NCBI RefSeq assembly: GCF_029589495.1
Contig: NZ_JAAIVF010000008.1
Location: 1-64,000, forward strand
Direction: 5' to 3'
Source of the DNA: Speluncibacter jeojiensis
Lineage (GTDB): Bacteria > Actinomycetota > Actinomycetes > Mycobacteriales > Mycobacteriaceae
DNA length: 64,000 nt
This document shows positions 1 to 7,978 of the stretch, piece after piece; the stretch's first letter is position 1; each line of letters opens with the position of its first letter. The notes beneath the pieces are model-generated. The model made no database searches. It saw only the letters and a program-made list of their open reading frames with translations, and was not told where the DNA came from. The translations under genes were made by a program, and so were the position numbers.

Positions 1-1110
1 CACGCCGAGCGAGCCGCGCACCGCCACCACAGTGCCCAGGTGTTCGCCACCTGACGGAGCGTTCGACAGCGCCGCGGCACCGGCGGTTCCGCCGTCGACC
101 GCGCGCCGCGAGTACACGTACGTGCGGGATGACACCCCGCCCGAGCCATCCGTCGCGGCGGACAGTGTCCACCCGGACAGGACTGTGGGGATCGTCGCAT
201 CCCAGGTGGTGATGATCCAGACCAGCAGATCCCCGGCCTGCACCCCAGATGGCGGGACCGCCGACAGTGAAGCCGTCGTGGTCGAGGCGGCGAGCGCACC
301 AACATACGTCGGCACCACGCCGGGAAGCGCCTGAACGGTCGGCGGACGTGCCTGCCACGTGCCGACCGCTCGGTCTGCGGCGGTGTTCGCGCTCCATGAC
401 GTTTGCTCACCGCCGGGGAACACCCCATCGCCGGGGAACGTCGCGTTGCTGGGGTAGGGGGCGACCGACACCATCGGCTGATGCACCCGCCACACGCCCG
501 CCGCGCGCGGAACCCGTAGGCCCTCGCCCGAGACGACCGGGCGATGCCCGGCGAGCGAGCTGTCAGCGCGAGTCGGGGTGACCTCCGCGCCGCCGGTGAC
601 GGTCGGCGCGTACGCCTGCCCGAACCCGCGAGACTGCGACACTGGCTCCGGGAACGCCTCGGCCAGCAGCTCTGGCGGGCGGGCCACCCACGCGGACGCG
701 GCACGCCCGGCGAGGATCGTCCCATCGGACAGGAACCCGACATTCGCCGGCGCGATCGCCGACCCGGACCATGCTGCGCGGGAGACGAACACGTTCGCGT
801 CCGCTGTCACCACCGGGACATGCCCTGACTCGACCAGCGAGGCCCGCGGTGGTGTGACCGTCGATCCTGCCGAGGCGGCGAGCACGTTGTGTGCGTGCCC
901 GTAGCCTTGCGCCTTCTTGGCGACCGTGGCGGCATCCGCACGCATACCAGGGACGAACGCCTTCCCGGCTGATCGGGCGCGGGTGACGGTGACGATCTGT
1001 GACACCGTGCCGTCCCACACCAGCTTGTCGCCGAGGAACACGCGCGTGACGTGGTGTGTGCCGAGCCGGATCGCGGTCACCGCCCGACCGCGCTTGTAGA
1101 TGCCCGCCAC
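1..1110 (-). CDS. Minor tail / tail-fibre-like protein (C-terminus outside window)
   Basis: The frame is open for 370 codons from a GTG at 1110 to the window edge, with AGGAGG five bases upstream of the start. The first ~60 residues include KLVWDGTVSQ, as in N-termini of actinophage minor tail proteins that dock onto the tail tip. The last visible part (AGDLLVWIITTWDA, then SGWTL) resembles the beta-rich modules repeated in actinophage fibre proteins. It is the last visible gene of the tail module. Receptor binding is inferred from position. The true length is unknown because the gene is cut by the window. Confidence 0.75.
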   Translation of the reverse strand, partial: MAGIYKRGRAVTAIRLGTHHVTRVFLGDKLVWDGTVSQIVTVTRARSAGKAFVPGMRADAATVAKKAQGYGHAHNVLAASAGSTVTPPRASLVESGHVPVVTADANVFVSRAAWSGSAIAPANVGFLSDGTILAGRAASAWVARPPELLAEAFPEPVSQSRGFGQAYAPTVTGGAEVTPTRADSSLAGHRPVVSGEGLRVPRAAGVWRVHQPMVSVAPYPSNATFPGDGVFPGGEQTSWSANTAADRAVGTWQARPPTVQALPGVVPTYVGALAASTTTASLSAVPPSGVQAGDLLVWIITTWDATIPTVLSGWTLSAATDGSGGVSSRTYVYSRRAVDGGTAGAAALSNAPSGGEHLGTVVAVRGSLGV

Positions 1111-1139
1111 GGCCACCTCCTATCTCAGGGTCGAGCAGG

Positions 1140-1577
1140 TCAGGATGCAGTCAGGCCGATGATGCCGTTGGAGTCCCACGTGATCTGGAACGTGCCCGCC
1201 GTCGTGGACACGGGTCCGCCGAAGTCGATGTAGCAGATCAGCGGCCTGGTCTGGTCGGTTCCGGGGGAGGCGTCGTAGACGACCGCGTAGTAGGCGGTGA
1301 CCGTCGATGCCGGCCAGGTGACGTTGTCGGCCTTCAGGTTCAATGTGTTCGAGGCCGCGTCGTAGGCGAGGGAGACGTTCGCCAGGGTCGCCCCGCCGGC
1401 GGTGTACCCGGTGCCCGACACCTCGCCGGTGACCGAGTTTTTGTACTGGTGGGTGTCCTGGTCCGGGGTGTAGCTGTTGCCGACCAGCATCATCTTCAGC
1501 GTGTCGGTGGTGAGGTTGAGTTCCTTGTTCGCCATCGACTTGGCGAACAGGCCGTACAGCTTGGCGGTGGATGCCAT
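1140..1577 (-). CDS. Putative minor tail protein, 145 aa
   Basis: It starts at ATG 1577 behind a strong GAGGAGG site. The protein begins MASTAKLYGLFAKSM and is rich in Thr, Asn and Gly with alternating hydrophobic residues, which suggests an all-beta fold. The motif YYAVVYDASPG fits small virion proteins found beside fibre genes in actinophages. It lies just downstream of a strong hairpin (1600-1627) and just upstream of the large fibre gene. A virion role is inferred from context; no enzymatic motif is seen. Confidence 0.65.
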   Translation of the reverse strand: MASTAKLYGLFAKSMANKELNLTTDTLKMMLVGNSYTPDQDTHQYKNSVTGEVSGTGYTAGGATLANVSLAYDAASNTLNLKADNVTWPASTVTAYYAVVYDASPGTDQTRPLICYIDFGGPVSTTAGTFQITWDSNGIIGLTAS

Positions 1578-1599
1578 GGGTTGCCTCCTCGGGCATGAC

Positions 1600-1627
1600 A
1601 AGGCCCACCTCGCTCGAGGTGGGCCTT
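1600..1627 (-). terminator. Perfect 13-bp stem hairpin between tail genes
   Basis: AAGGCCCACCTCG and its exact reverse complement are separated by a 2-nt loop (CT). The hairpin follows the stop of the 1643-2059 gene and lies just upstream of the ribosome binding site of the next gene. There is only a short T run after the stem, so it may terminate partially or set the ratio between upstream and downstream tail genes. Confidence 0.7.
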
Positions 1628-1642
1628 CGGTAGATGGGTGGG

Positions 1643-2059
1643 TCAGGCGGTGGGGTCGACGATGAAGTAGAGGCTGTCCGGATCGGGTGTCGTGATCGCC
1701 GCGTACTCGGTCGAGGTGAGTGCCTGGCCGCGGGCGATGCCGCCGCCATCGCGGATCCACCCGGTGCCGGGCGGCAGCGCCGCGGGGAGTGCGGCGTCGA
1801 TCAGCGGCCACAGCCGGATCGGCGCCGTCGACTCGGGGATCACGACGTCGTAGGCGTGGGGTCCGATCTGTACCCGCGCTGGGCCCGGGTCGAGGTCGGT
1901 GGTCGTCAGCAGCCCGGCGACGACCAAGAACGAGTGCCGCCTGGTGGTCACGGTGCCGGTGTGGGTGTCGTTCTCCCGCAACACCGTTGTCCAGAACGTC
2001 ACCGTGCCGGTTTCAGGAACGCCAGCCAGGTCGGCGATCCGCTCCGAGATGATCGTCAC
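1643..2059 (-). CDS. Tail-associated protein, 138 aa, unknown
   Basis: The GTG at 2059 overlaps the stop of the upstream 21-codon ORF (GTGA), so translational coupling decides the start. The protein is mostly beta (VTIISERIADLAG, then ITTPDPDSLYFIV at the C-terminus) with no signal peptide or catalytic motif. The middle (LLTTTDLDPGPARVQIG) resembles beta-sandwich domains of actinophage tail-fibre accessory proteins, but the match is weak. Position between two minor tail genes and fibre genes suggests a virion or adsorption role. Confidence 0.6.
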   Translation of the reverse strand: MTIISERIADLAGVPETGTVTFWTTVLRENDTHTGTVTTRRHSFLVVAGLLTTTDLDPGPARVQIGPHAYDVVIPESTAPIRLWPLIDAALPAALPPGTGWIRDGGGIARGQALTSTEYAAITTPDPDSLYFIVDPTA

Positions 2060-2121
2060 GCGATCACCCGGCCGAACTGGAACAGCGCCACGTAGCGGAG
2101 GATCTTCCACATCACAAACAC
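2056..2121 (-). CDS. Tiny ORF (21 aa) coupled to the next tail gene
   Basis: GTG at 2121 follows GGAG by eight bases, and its TGA overlaps the GTG of the next gene. The peptide has a basic, hydrophobic core, MWKILRYVALFQFGRVIA. It could be a real micropeptide or only a coupling leader for the gene that follows. Its frame sits exactly in the gap between two minor tail genes. Confidence 0.4.
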   Translation of the reverse strand: MFVMWKILRYVALFQFGRVIA

Positions 2122-2134
2122 ATCAGGTCTCCGA

Positions 2135-3034
2135 TCAGCTGAGGGTGCCGCCGTCGGGAACGGTCGGCTGGTAGTTGACGTGGTTGACGTCGCGGGACCA
2201 GCGCGACGCGTAGAGGCCGGACTTCTCCGTGCCGCCGAGGAACTTCCCGAACGAGTCGGAGAACAACGAGTTGGGCTGGGCCACGCTGGTCCACTGCGCC
2301 GAGACCCGCACATAGCACCAGTGGTTCGGGGCGTCGGGATCGTCCTCGGGCGGCATCTCCGGCACCACGAAAGTGGTGCTGAACGCGTTCGATTGCGACC
2401 TGGTCGGCGAGCCGCCAGAGTCCTTCGCCCACCAGTTCGTCACTGCCGAGGTGCCCTGGAACACCTTCGGGGAGAACACATTCCCTTGGGAGTCAAGGAC
2501 CTCGATCGTGTACGACGGGGTGACTGTCTTCTCGTAGTCGTAGGTGTGGACGATCATCGGCCCACCGGGGTACAGCGGCTCGAGTGTGACCTGTCTGGTG
2601 AACGCCTGGTAGCGCAGCGACAGAAGAGCATCGACCCGCCACAGACCGCCGGCCTTCAAGCACAGCCGTCCGTGGTACTGGTCCTCACTGACGATGCTCA
2701 CGTGCTTGGTCGGGCCGACCTGCCGGTCGAACGGCATGACGACCATCGACCCATGCGGCAGCTGCCAGTTCCGGCCCATCACCGCGCACCCATAGCCGGA
2801 GACGTTCTTGAGCAGGTCGGTGCGGCCATTCAGCGCGAGCTGGCCGTCCTTCATGTTGGCGATCGACGACCGGTACTGCTCGCGCCATTCGCGGAATGAA
2901 CCGGCCGCGGCCTCGTACGCGGTTCGCCCGGGCCGCGTCATCAGCTCCTCAGCTGAGGCCTCGGTGATGTCCTGCCCGTATCGGGACCCAACCACCCACG
3001 CACCGTCCGGGGCGTGACCACCCGGGGTGGTCAT
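2135..3034 (-). CDS. Minor tail protein, 299 aa (paralogue B of a tandem pair)
   Basis: The N-terminus (MTTPGGHAPDGAW, then GSRYGQDITEASA) and C-terminus (PTVPDGGTLS) nearly match those of the gene immediately upstream, while the ~200 residues between are different. The shared start is a likely virion-docking segment and the divergent middle a beta-rich exposed domain. The ATG at 3034 overlaps the stop of the upstream paralogue by four bases. It is most likely a baseplate or fibre protein; ligand unknown. Confidence 0.75.
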   Translation of the reverse strand: MTTPGGHAPDGAWVVGSRYGQDITEASAEELMTRPGRTAYEAAAGSFREWREQYRSSIANMKDGQLALNGRTDLLKNVSGYGCAVMGRNWQLPHGSMVVMPFDRQVGPTKHVSIVSEDQYHGRLCLKAGGLWRVDALLSLRYQAFTRQVTLEPLYPGGPMIVHTYDYEKTVTPSYTIEVLDSQGNVFSPKVFQGTSAVTNWWAKDSGGSPTRSQSNAFSTTFVVPEMPPEDDPDAPNHWCYVRVSAQWTSVAQPNSLFSDSFGKFLGGTEKSGLYASRWSRDVNHVNYQPTVPDGGTLS

Positions 3035-3765
3035 GTCAGCGTCCCGCCGTCAGGGACGGTCGGCAGCACCAACGCATTGTCTACGCCGACCGACCACTTG
3101 TTCACCGACAGCGCGCTGCGGGTGGTGCCGCCGTAGATCCATGCGCCGGACTGCTGGTGCTTCAGCTCGAGGTGCACGGAGTAGTTCGGACCCGGCAACA
3201 CGAATGTGTGGGAGAAGGCCGCCGTCTCGGCGCCGGCCGACGTGATGACGATGTCGAATGTCTTGCGGGAGAACTCGTATCCGCCGTTCATCACCACGAT
3301 CGACAGCTGCGCCAACACGTACGTCGTCGACCCGAACCATGAGGCCGGCGGCGGGTAGAACGTCACGTGGGCATCCGCTCGCCACAAGCCCTGCGAACCG
3401 AACACAATCCCAGCACCGGAGTACGGGCTGGCACCGACGTTCGGCCCGAGTTGCGTGTCGAACGGCAACACGATCCAACGCCCGCCCGGCACGTTCCAGT
3501 TCCGCGACATGAACAGGCAGCAGTAGCCTTGCGCGCCCTCGAGCAGATCGACCCGGTCACCCAGGCCGATCTGCCCGTCGCGGACGGCGTCGAGATCGGC
3601 AGCGAACTTGTCGATCTCGCCTTTCCAGTGGTCGTCGGCTGACTCGTAGCCGGGCGCGCCCTGGCCGCGGATCATCGCCTTCGCCGACGCTTCGGTGATG
3701 TCCTGCCCGTACCGGCTGCCGTACTGCCACGCCCCATCTGGTGCCGCACCGCCTGGTGTGGTCAT
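3031..3765 (-). CDS. Minor tail protein, 244 aa (paralogue A of a tandem pair)
   Basis: It starts at ATG 3765, with an AGGAGG site lying inside the end of the preceding gene. It shares MTTPGG-APDGAW, GSRYGQDITEASA and a VPDGGTL C-terminus with its downstream neighbour. A short helical stretch (GEIDKFAADLDAVRDGQIGL) follows the docking segment, then an aromatic-rich beta domain. It sits just after the lysis genes. The tandem arrangement suggests duplication followed by divergence of the exposed part. Confidence 0.75.
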   Translation of the reverse strand: MTTPGGAAPDGAWQYGSRYGQDITEASAKAMIRGQGAPGYESADDHWKGEIDKFAADLDAVRDGQIGLGDRVDLLEGAQGYCCLFMSRNWNVPGGRWIVLPFDTQLGPNVGASPYSGAGIVFGSQGLWRADAHVTFYPPPASWFGSTTYVLAQLSIVVMNGGYEFSRKTFDIVITSAGAETAAFSHTFVLPGPNYSVHLELKHQQSGAWIYGGTTRSALSVNKWSVGVDNALVLPTVPDGGTLT

Positions 3766-3768
3766 CGG

Positions 3769-4179
3769 CTACACCTCCTGGGCGTCCTTCAAGGCGCGGA
3801 TCTCATCGAGGGCCTTGTCCAGCTGGCTGCGCACGCCGGCGAGTTCACGCGCGTATGCCTCGGCGCGAGTGCGTTCCTCGTCGCGTTGCCTGGTCAGCTC
3901 CTGCCGTTGCGCGGCGATCTCGGCGGTGAGGCCGTCGATCCGGTCGAGCAGGATCCCGACACGCTCGTCGTGGAGCAGCCGTGCGTCGGCTTCGATGCGG
4001 ATTTGCCGTTGGATTCGTCGGTCGTGCCGGTTCACCCACCACTCCCATCCGGGCGAGACGATGGCCGCGAGTTTGCGGCTGCCGATCGCGATCAGCAGGA
4101 CCGCGATGACGAGCACCGCGGCCCAGATGACGATGGGATGGTGGGTGGCCTCGTCGGGGACGAGCTGGTCCTCACCCAC
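3769..4179 (-). CDS. Membrane-anchored coiled-coil protein of the lysis cassette, 136 aa
   Basis: One hydrophobic segment (IVIWAAVLVIAVLLIAIG, residues ~16-33) is followed by a charged helix rich in R, E, Q and A to the C-terminus (RIDGLTAEIAAQRQELTRQRDEE), a typical coiled coil. The N-terminus is acidic. It lies three bases after the holin-like gene, so it may be a second holin or antiholin, or a spanin-like factor, by position. There is no lipobox and no catalytic motif. Confidence 0.7.
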   Translation of the reverse strand: MGEDQLVPDEATHHPIVIWAAVLVIAVLLIAIGSRKLAAIVSPGWEWWVNRHDRRIQRQIRIEADARLLHDERVGILLDRIDGLTAEIAAQRQELTRQRDEERTRAEAYARELAGVRSQLDKALDEIRALKDAQEV

Positions 4180-4182
4180 CGG

Positions 4183-4632
4183 TCACCGACCGAGTTGCTG
4201 CTCGAGTTCGCGGCGCGCAGCATCGACCGCGGCGGCGCCCAGGTTGACCGCCACGGTCGCGCGCGGGAACTGAGCGGTCATCTTCTGCCGGATTCGATCC
4301 TCGAGCTGGTACAGGTCCAGGCCCGGGTCGACGTTGACCGTGTGAATGGCCGGGGGCTGCATGGTGGGTGCGGGCTGTGCGGCCTTGACCGCGGTGGTGA
4401 TCACGTGCGCGAGACCGTCTTCGGACAGCGGGGCCGGTTTCGGGCCGCGGTCCACGTGTAGACCGGCGACGATGAGGCTTGCTGCTCCGAGGATGGATGC
4501 GGTGGCGGCGAGCAGCTGGTCGGTCTGGTCGGCGGTGACCAGACCGAATCCGCCGGCGACCGCGAGCACCGCGGACAGGACACCGTAGGTGGCCTGGCGG
4601 ATGGCTGGCCACTTCGCGATGAGGGTGTTCAC
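4183..4632 (-). CDS. Putative holin, 149 aa
   Basis: Two hydrophobic helices lie near the N-terminus (YGVLSAVLAVAGGFGLV and ILGAASLIVAGLHV), separated by a short polar turn (TADQTDQ). An alanine- and proline-rich cytoplasmic tail follows, ending in a charged helix (AAAVDAARRELEQQLGR). This layout fits actinophage holins that release the endolysin through the inner membrane. GTG at 4632 overlaps the stop of the Acb2-like gene. It is longer than minimal holins because of the tail. Confidence 0.75.
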   Translation of the reverse strand: MNTLIAKWPAIRQATYGVLSAVLAVAGGFGLVTADQTDQLLAATASILGAASLIVAGLHVDRGPKPAPLSEDGLAHVITTAVKAAQPAPTMQPPAIHTVNVDPGLDLYQLEDRIRQKMTAQFPRATVAVNLGAAAVDAARRELEQQLGR

Positions 4633-4844
4633 TGGCAGTCCTCCTGACGGGCGATTGCCGCGTTTGCCCAGTACATGGCCTCTTCGACCTTGGTGAGTGC
4701 CAGGGCCTTCTCACGGCCAACGGGCACCTTCGCCTCGAGGAACAATGCGAGCGCTTTGCAGCCCTCGCGGATGCTCTCGTGCGCCGCCCGCCGGTCCGCG
4801 GTCGCCGCGGGATGGAAGTCGAACCGGTTCTCGATGTCGCTCAC
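4629..4844 (-). CDS. Acb2-like small helical-hairpin protein (candidate anti-CBASS sponge), 71 aa
   Basis: The GTG at 4844 overlaps the endolysin stop (GTGA) and its stop overlaps the holin start, so it is embedded in the lysis operon. The sequence matches the pattern I recall for the Acb2/Tad1-hairpin family in actinophages: IENRFDFHP at the N-terminus, a first helix (AHESIREGCKALALFLEAKV), GREKALALTKVEEAM, and WANAAIARQ at the end. Characterised Acb2 proteins are small helical proteins that bind cyclic di- and trinucleotides and block CBASS signalling. Function here is inferred from family resemblance; ligand binding is untested. Confidence 0.65.
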   Translation of the reverse strand: MSDIENRFDFHPAATADRRAAHESIREGCKALALFLEAKVPVGREKALALTKVEEAMYWANAAIARQEDCQ

Positions 4845-5707
4845 GCCGTCACTCCCAGCTTCTTGGCGATCTCGGCGACGGTCCGCTCGGTGCGGTAGGT
4901 GGCGGCGTCGGCGCACTGCACGAACGTCGGCAGGTCGAACTGTGCGGGCGGGGCCCCGTCGGTGGGCTTGATGAGCGAGGGCCGCGGTGCGCAGAGTGCG
5001 GCGTGGATCGCGCGGGTTTTATCGAGCAGTTCGCGCTGCTCGGCGTCGGACAGGGCCATCAGTGGACCTCCTGGTGTGGGGGATGAGGTGGTGCCGATAC
5101 CGCACGCGGCGGCAAACCCGGCGGGGTCGAGGCCGTTGGCGGCGTTCATGTCGCAGTTCCCGAACGGCGGCGCGCCCTCGGGTAGGCCTCCGCCGTAGCC
5201 CTGGCCGTCGGTGTACTGGTGCGCGACCATGCCCGGGTAGTCGGGTTGCTGTCCGTATCCGGCGACGACCAGGCGGATGCCGTCGGGCTTGGTGCGCCAC
5301 AGGGTGTTCAGGTCGTAGGTGTTGCCGTAGCCGATGACCCGCCGCTTGTCGCCGAGCCAGTCGGCGATGGCCCAGTAGGCCTTGTTGATTCCGTCGGACT
5401 GGTCGCCACTGATCTGCCCGCCCCACGACTCGACGTCGATCATCACGGCCATCCGCGAATGCGGGACACCGACGTTGGCCTTGAGAGCGTCGACGGTCTC
5501 CTGCCAGTTCGGGCGCCACACGAAGTACACGATGAAGAACTCGAGCCTGCCCGAGTCGCACGCGGCCTCGCACCAGTTCAGGTTCTGCCACCAGTTCCGA
5601 TCCCGGTAGGTGCCATCGTTCGACCGGATGCACAGCACCCGGTGCGGGTAGGAGTCGTTGACCGGTGCCTGCCATTCGGAGACGTCGGCGTAGAGGGTGT
5701 CTGTCAC
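4841..5707 (-). CDS. Endolysin (lysin A), GH25-like muramidase, 288 aa
   Basis: The N-terminal ~190 residues look like a glycoside hydrolase 25-type lysozyme: YADVSEWQ at the start, MIDVESWGG in the middle (likely catalytic acids) and AHQYTDGQGYGGG with NCDMN near the end of the domain. A linker (TSSPTPGGP) then leads to a ~70-residue helical C-terminal region (LSDAEQRELLDKTRAIHAAL) that may be a wall-binding or oligomerisation part. There is no signal peptide, so export depends on the holin. It would cleave peptidoglycan glycan strands at lysis. Confidence 0.85.
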   Translation of the reverse strand: MTDTLYADVSEWQAPVNDSYPHRVLCIRSNDGTYRDRNWWQNLNWCEAACDSGRLEFFIVYFVWRPNWQETVDALKANVGVPHSRMAVMIDVESWGGQISGDQSDGINKAYWAIADWLGDKRRVIGYGNTYDLNTLWRTKPDGIRLVVAGYGQQPDYPGMVAHQYTDGQGYGGGLPEGAPPFGNCDMNAANGLDPAGFAAACGIGTTSSPTPGGPLMALSDAEQRELLDKTRAIHAALCAPRPSLIKPTDGAPPAQFDLPTFVQCADAATYRTERTVAEIAKKLGVTA

Positions 5708-5726
5708 GGGAGTGGTCCTTCCAGGA

Positions 5727-6332
5727 TCATTCGGCTGGCCATTTGCGGAGGATCTGGTCGCGATGCTTGCCGGTCATCTCCACCGCCAACACCCGGCGCC
5801 GCTCCTGCTCACCGGCCGCCATGAGGTAGCCGTTGACGGTCGAGGGGGAGTGATCGGTCGGGTTGAACTGGTCGCGTGGCGGCATAGCGACCTTCGCGAG
5901 ATCGACGGCCGGCGGCTTGTCCTTCACCACGCCGGTGTAGCGGAGTTGTTCGGCGACGACCTCTTGCTCATGGGCGGTGTACTCGGCCATGTTCGGGATC
6001 GGCGGCGGCTCCGGGTCGTCGTCGTTGATCGGCACCCACGACCCGGACGCGTTCAGCGCGTGCTGCTGGCCCCGCCACGGCGCCCGGTACTTGATTTTCT
6101 GCTCGGGCAGCTGGGAGACGTGGATCATCCCGTTCTCGTCCGCGAGCTTCGCCAACGATGGTCCGTGCACGAACGCAAGGTCGTGGAAGTGCTTCGACCA
6201 GTCACCGCGGGTGTCGTGGTGCATCGTCATCCCTTGACCGGGACCGAACGGCAGCGCGACGAGCGCCCACTGGAAGGCGTCGCGCGGATCGTCCGGGTCG
6301 CACGTATCGAGGGTGGGAAGGCGTTGTGCCAC
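5727..6332 (-). CDS. Phage_gene29 (DUF2744)-like protein, 201 aa
   Basis: GTG at 6332 overlaps the upstream TAG by one base. The N-terminal half carries the pattern TCDPDDPRDAFQWALVALP, then a Trp/His-rich stretch (WSKHFHDLAFVHG) and LKY/IKYRAP-type residues, as in the mycobacteriophage gene-29 family known to me. The C-terminal ~80 residues are charged and helical (AHEQEVVAEQLRYTG, EQERRRVLAVEM). Family function is unknown. Its position between the tail hub gene and the endolysin suggests a tail assembly or minor virion role. Confidence 0.6.
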   Translation of the reverse strand: MAQRLPTLDTCDPDDPRDAFQWALVALPFGPGQGMTMHHDTRGDWSKHFHDLAFVHGPSLAKLADENGMIHVSQLPEQKIKYRAPWRGQQHALNASGSWVPINDDDPEPPPIPNMAEYTAHEQEVVAEQLRYTGVVKDKPPAVDLAKVAMPPRDQFNPTDHSPSTVNGYLMAAGEQERRRVLAVEMTGKHRDQILRKWPAE

Positions 6333-7978
6333 TACATCACTCCTAGGTCGTGGAGCATGCCCATGAAGTCCTGGGCGACGGAGAACAACTTGATGACGGG
6401 GTCCTCGAATTGCCGCGCGCCGACGGTGATCTTCCATGTCGGGCAGGTGTCTCGATCCCACGCCAGCACGAGTTCGGAGACCCGGTCGACGAAGATCTGG
6501 CCGGGCATCTCTCGCACGGTCGTGCCGATGCGGTCGCCGAGGAAGAAGTGACCATGGCCGCGTTCACCGATCCGCCACGGACACCCGTCGACGACGGTGA
6601 CGGTGTGGCTGGTCGTTCCCCGGGTCTGCCACATGCCGGTGCGCATCGCGAGGAGCCACGACAGCGTGTAGGCGCGGTCCCCGCCGGGTGCGATGCCTTC
6701 GTGGTAGTGCGACCAGCCGAGATCCCTTGCGCGGCCGGTGTCCTTCCACTTACCCCACGCGGCGACCGTGTCCCAGTACAGGGGCTTCAAGACCGCGTCC
6801 ACTGCGGGCCCGATCTGGGATTGGCCGAACAGGGAACCGAGGAACCCACCGATGCCGATGATCGCGGCCGAGATGGCCTCGTTGACGCCCGGCGCGGACT
6901 TACCGCCGGCGACCATGCCGACGTCGGTCGCGGGTTTGATCGAGAACTGCGCGGACTGGATGCCGGTGTGTTCGCCGTCACGGAAGACGACCGCGGGCAT
7001 CGACGGGATCGTGCCCTTGAACCCGGGTTGCCGGTACTGGTCCGGGATGTTCGGATCCGGCACCGTCTCAACGGTTTCGGTCATGCCGTCGCCGCCGATG
7101 TTGATCAGCTCACGGATCAGCCCACCGAACAGGTCGCCACCGAACGATGTGCCGGTGTTCCACGCGGACTTGTCGACCAGGTCGAACACCAGGCAGCCAG
7201 GCCGGAGGTTCGCGCCCGGCCACGGCGGCGGGTCACCGGCGAGGTAGCGGCGCGCCTCCCACGACAACTGGGCGTCCGCAGCGGTGTGCTGCGACGTCTC
7301 GTGCATCGTCTTGAACCGTGAGTGCACGATCGCCGGCACCGACCGGTCTGGTTCGGTGTCGGGCTTGACGACCATCGACCAGGTGGACTGGTCGAAGTTG
7401 AACCAGCCGTTCGGGTTCATCGGGTCGTCGGGCAGCATCCACAGCGACGCCTCGAGCCGCATGATGTTGACCAGCAGCGTCGTCTTCAGCGCCCACTTCG
7501 CCGGCCCGAACAGCACCCACAGCTTCGGGAACTGAATCTCCGCCGGCAGGAACGGATTCGACCACACGAGGATGTGCTTGAGTTCCTCGTAGTCGTGCTT
7601 AAACAGGATCCGGACGACACGTTCGCCCTTGTCGTTGTGGACGATCAGGCATTCGTCCATCCGGCCCGACCAGCGGGCCCCGTCCTTGTCGACGGTGATG
7701 TGGATGTTCGTGGTCTTGCGTGCCTTGACCTGGTACGCCCACTTCGCGAGGAAGTAGTCGACTGGCATTTCGAGCGCGCCGGTCCCGGTCTCGTTGTCGA
7801 GGAGCTGGAAGTTCGCCGAGTTCTCCCGCTTGCAGATCCCGCGGAGGTTCCAGTCGCCGTCCCACAGCCGTACCAGCGGCGGCACGATCCGGGACGCCTG
7901 GTCGCCGCGCAGCTGCTCGGTGATCTGCTCGAACGCGGCATCGAAGTCGACCTGAGGGTCGAGTACCGGCGCCGTCAT
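6332..7978 (-). CDS. Gp37-like tail hub/baseplate protein, 548 aa
   Basis: ATG at 7978 overlaps the upstream stop (ATGA). The protein resembles the Siphovirus ReqiPepy6 Gp37-like family of actinophages: a large globular protein just after the distal tail gene, with LWDGDWNLRGICKRENSANF-type N-terminal beta strands and a glycine-rich hydrophobic stretch (AAIIGIGGFLGSLFG) in the second half. It probably forms the central hub below the tail tube, by analogy with gp27/Tal proteins. No peptidase motif is visible. Confidence 0.75.
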   Translation of the reverse strand: MTAPVLDPQVDFDAAFEQITEQLRGDQASRIVPPLVRLWDGDWNLRGICKRENSANFQLLDNETGTGALEMPVDYFLAKWAYQVKARKTTNIHITVDKDGARWSGRMDECLIVHNDKGERVVRILFKHDYEELKHILVWSNPFLPAEIQFPKLWVLFGPAKWALKTTLLVNIMRLEASLWMLPDDPMNPNGWFNFDQSTWSMVVKPDTEPDRSVPAIVHSRFKTMHETSQHTAADAQLSWEARRYLAGDPPPWPGANLRPGCLVFDLVDKSAWNTGTSFGGDLFGGLIRELINIGGDGMTETVETVPDPNIPDQYRQPGFKGTIPSMPAVVFRDGEHTGIQSAQFSIKPATDVGMVAGGKSAPGVNEAISAAIIGIGGFLGSLFGQSQIGPAVDAVLKPLYWDTVAAWGKWKDTGRARDLGWSHYHEGIAPGGDRAYTLSWLLAMRTGMWQTRGTTSHTVTVVDGCPWRIGERGHGHFFLGDRIGTTVREMPGQIFVDRVSELVLAWDRDTCPTWKITVGARQFEDPVIKLFSVAQDFMGMLHDLGVM

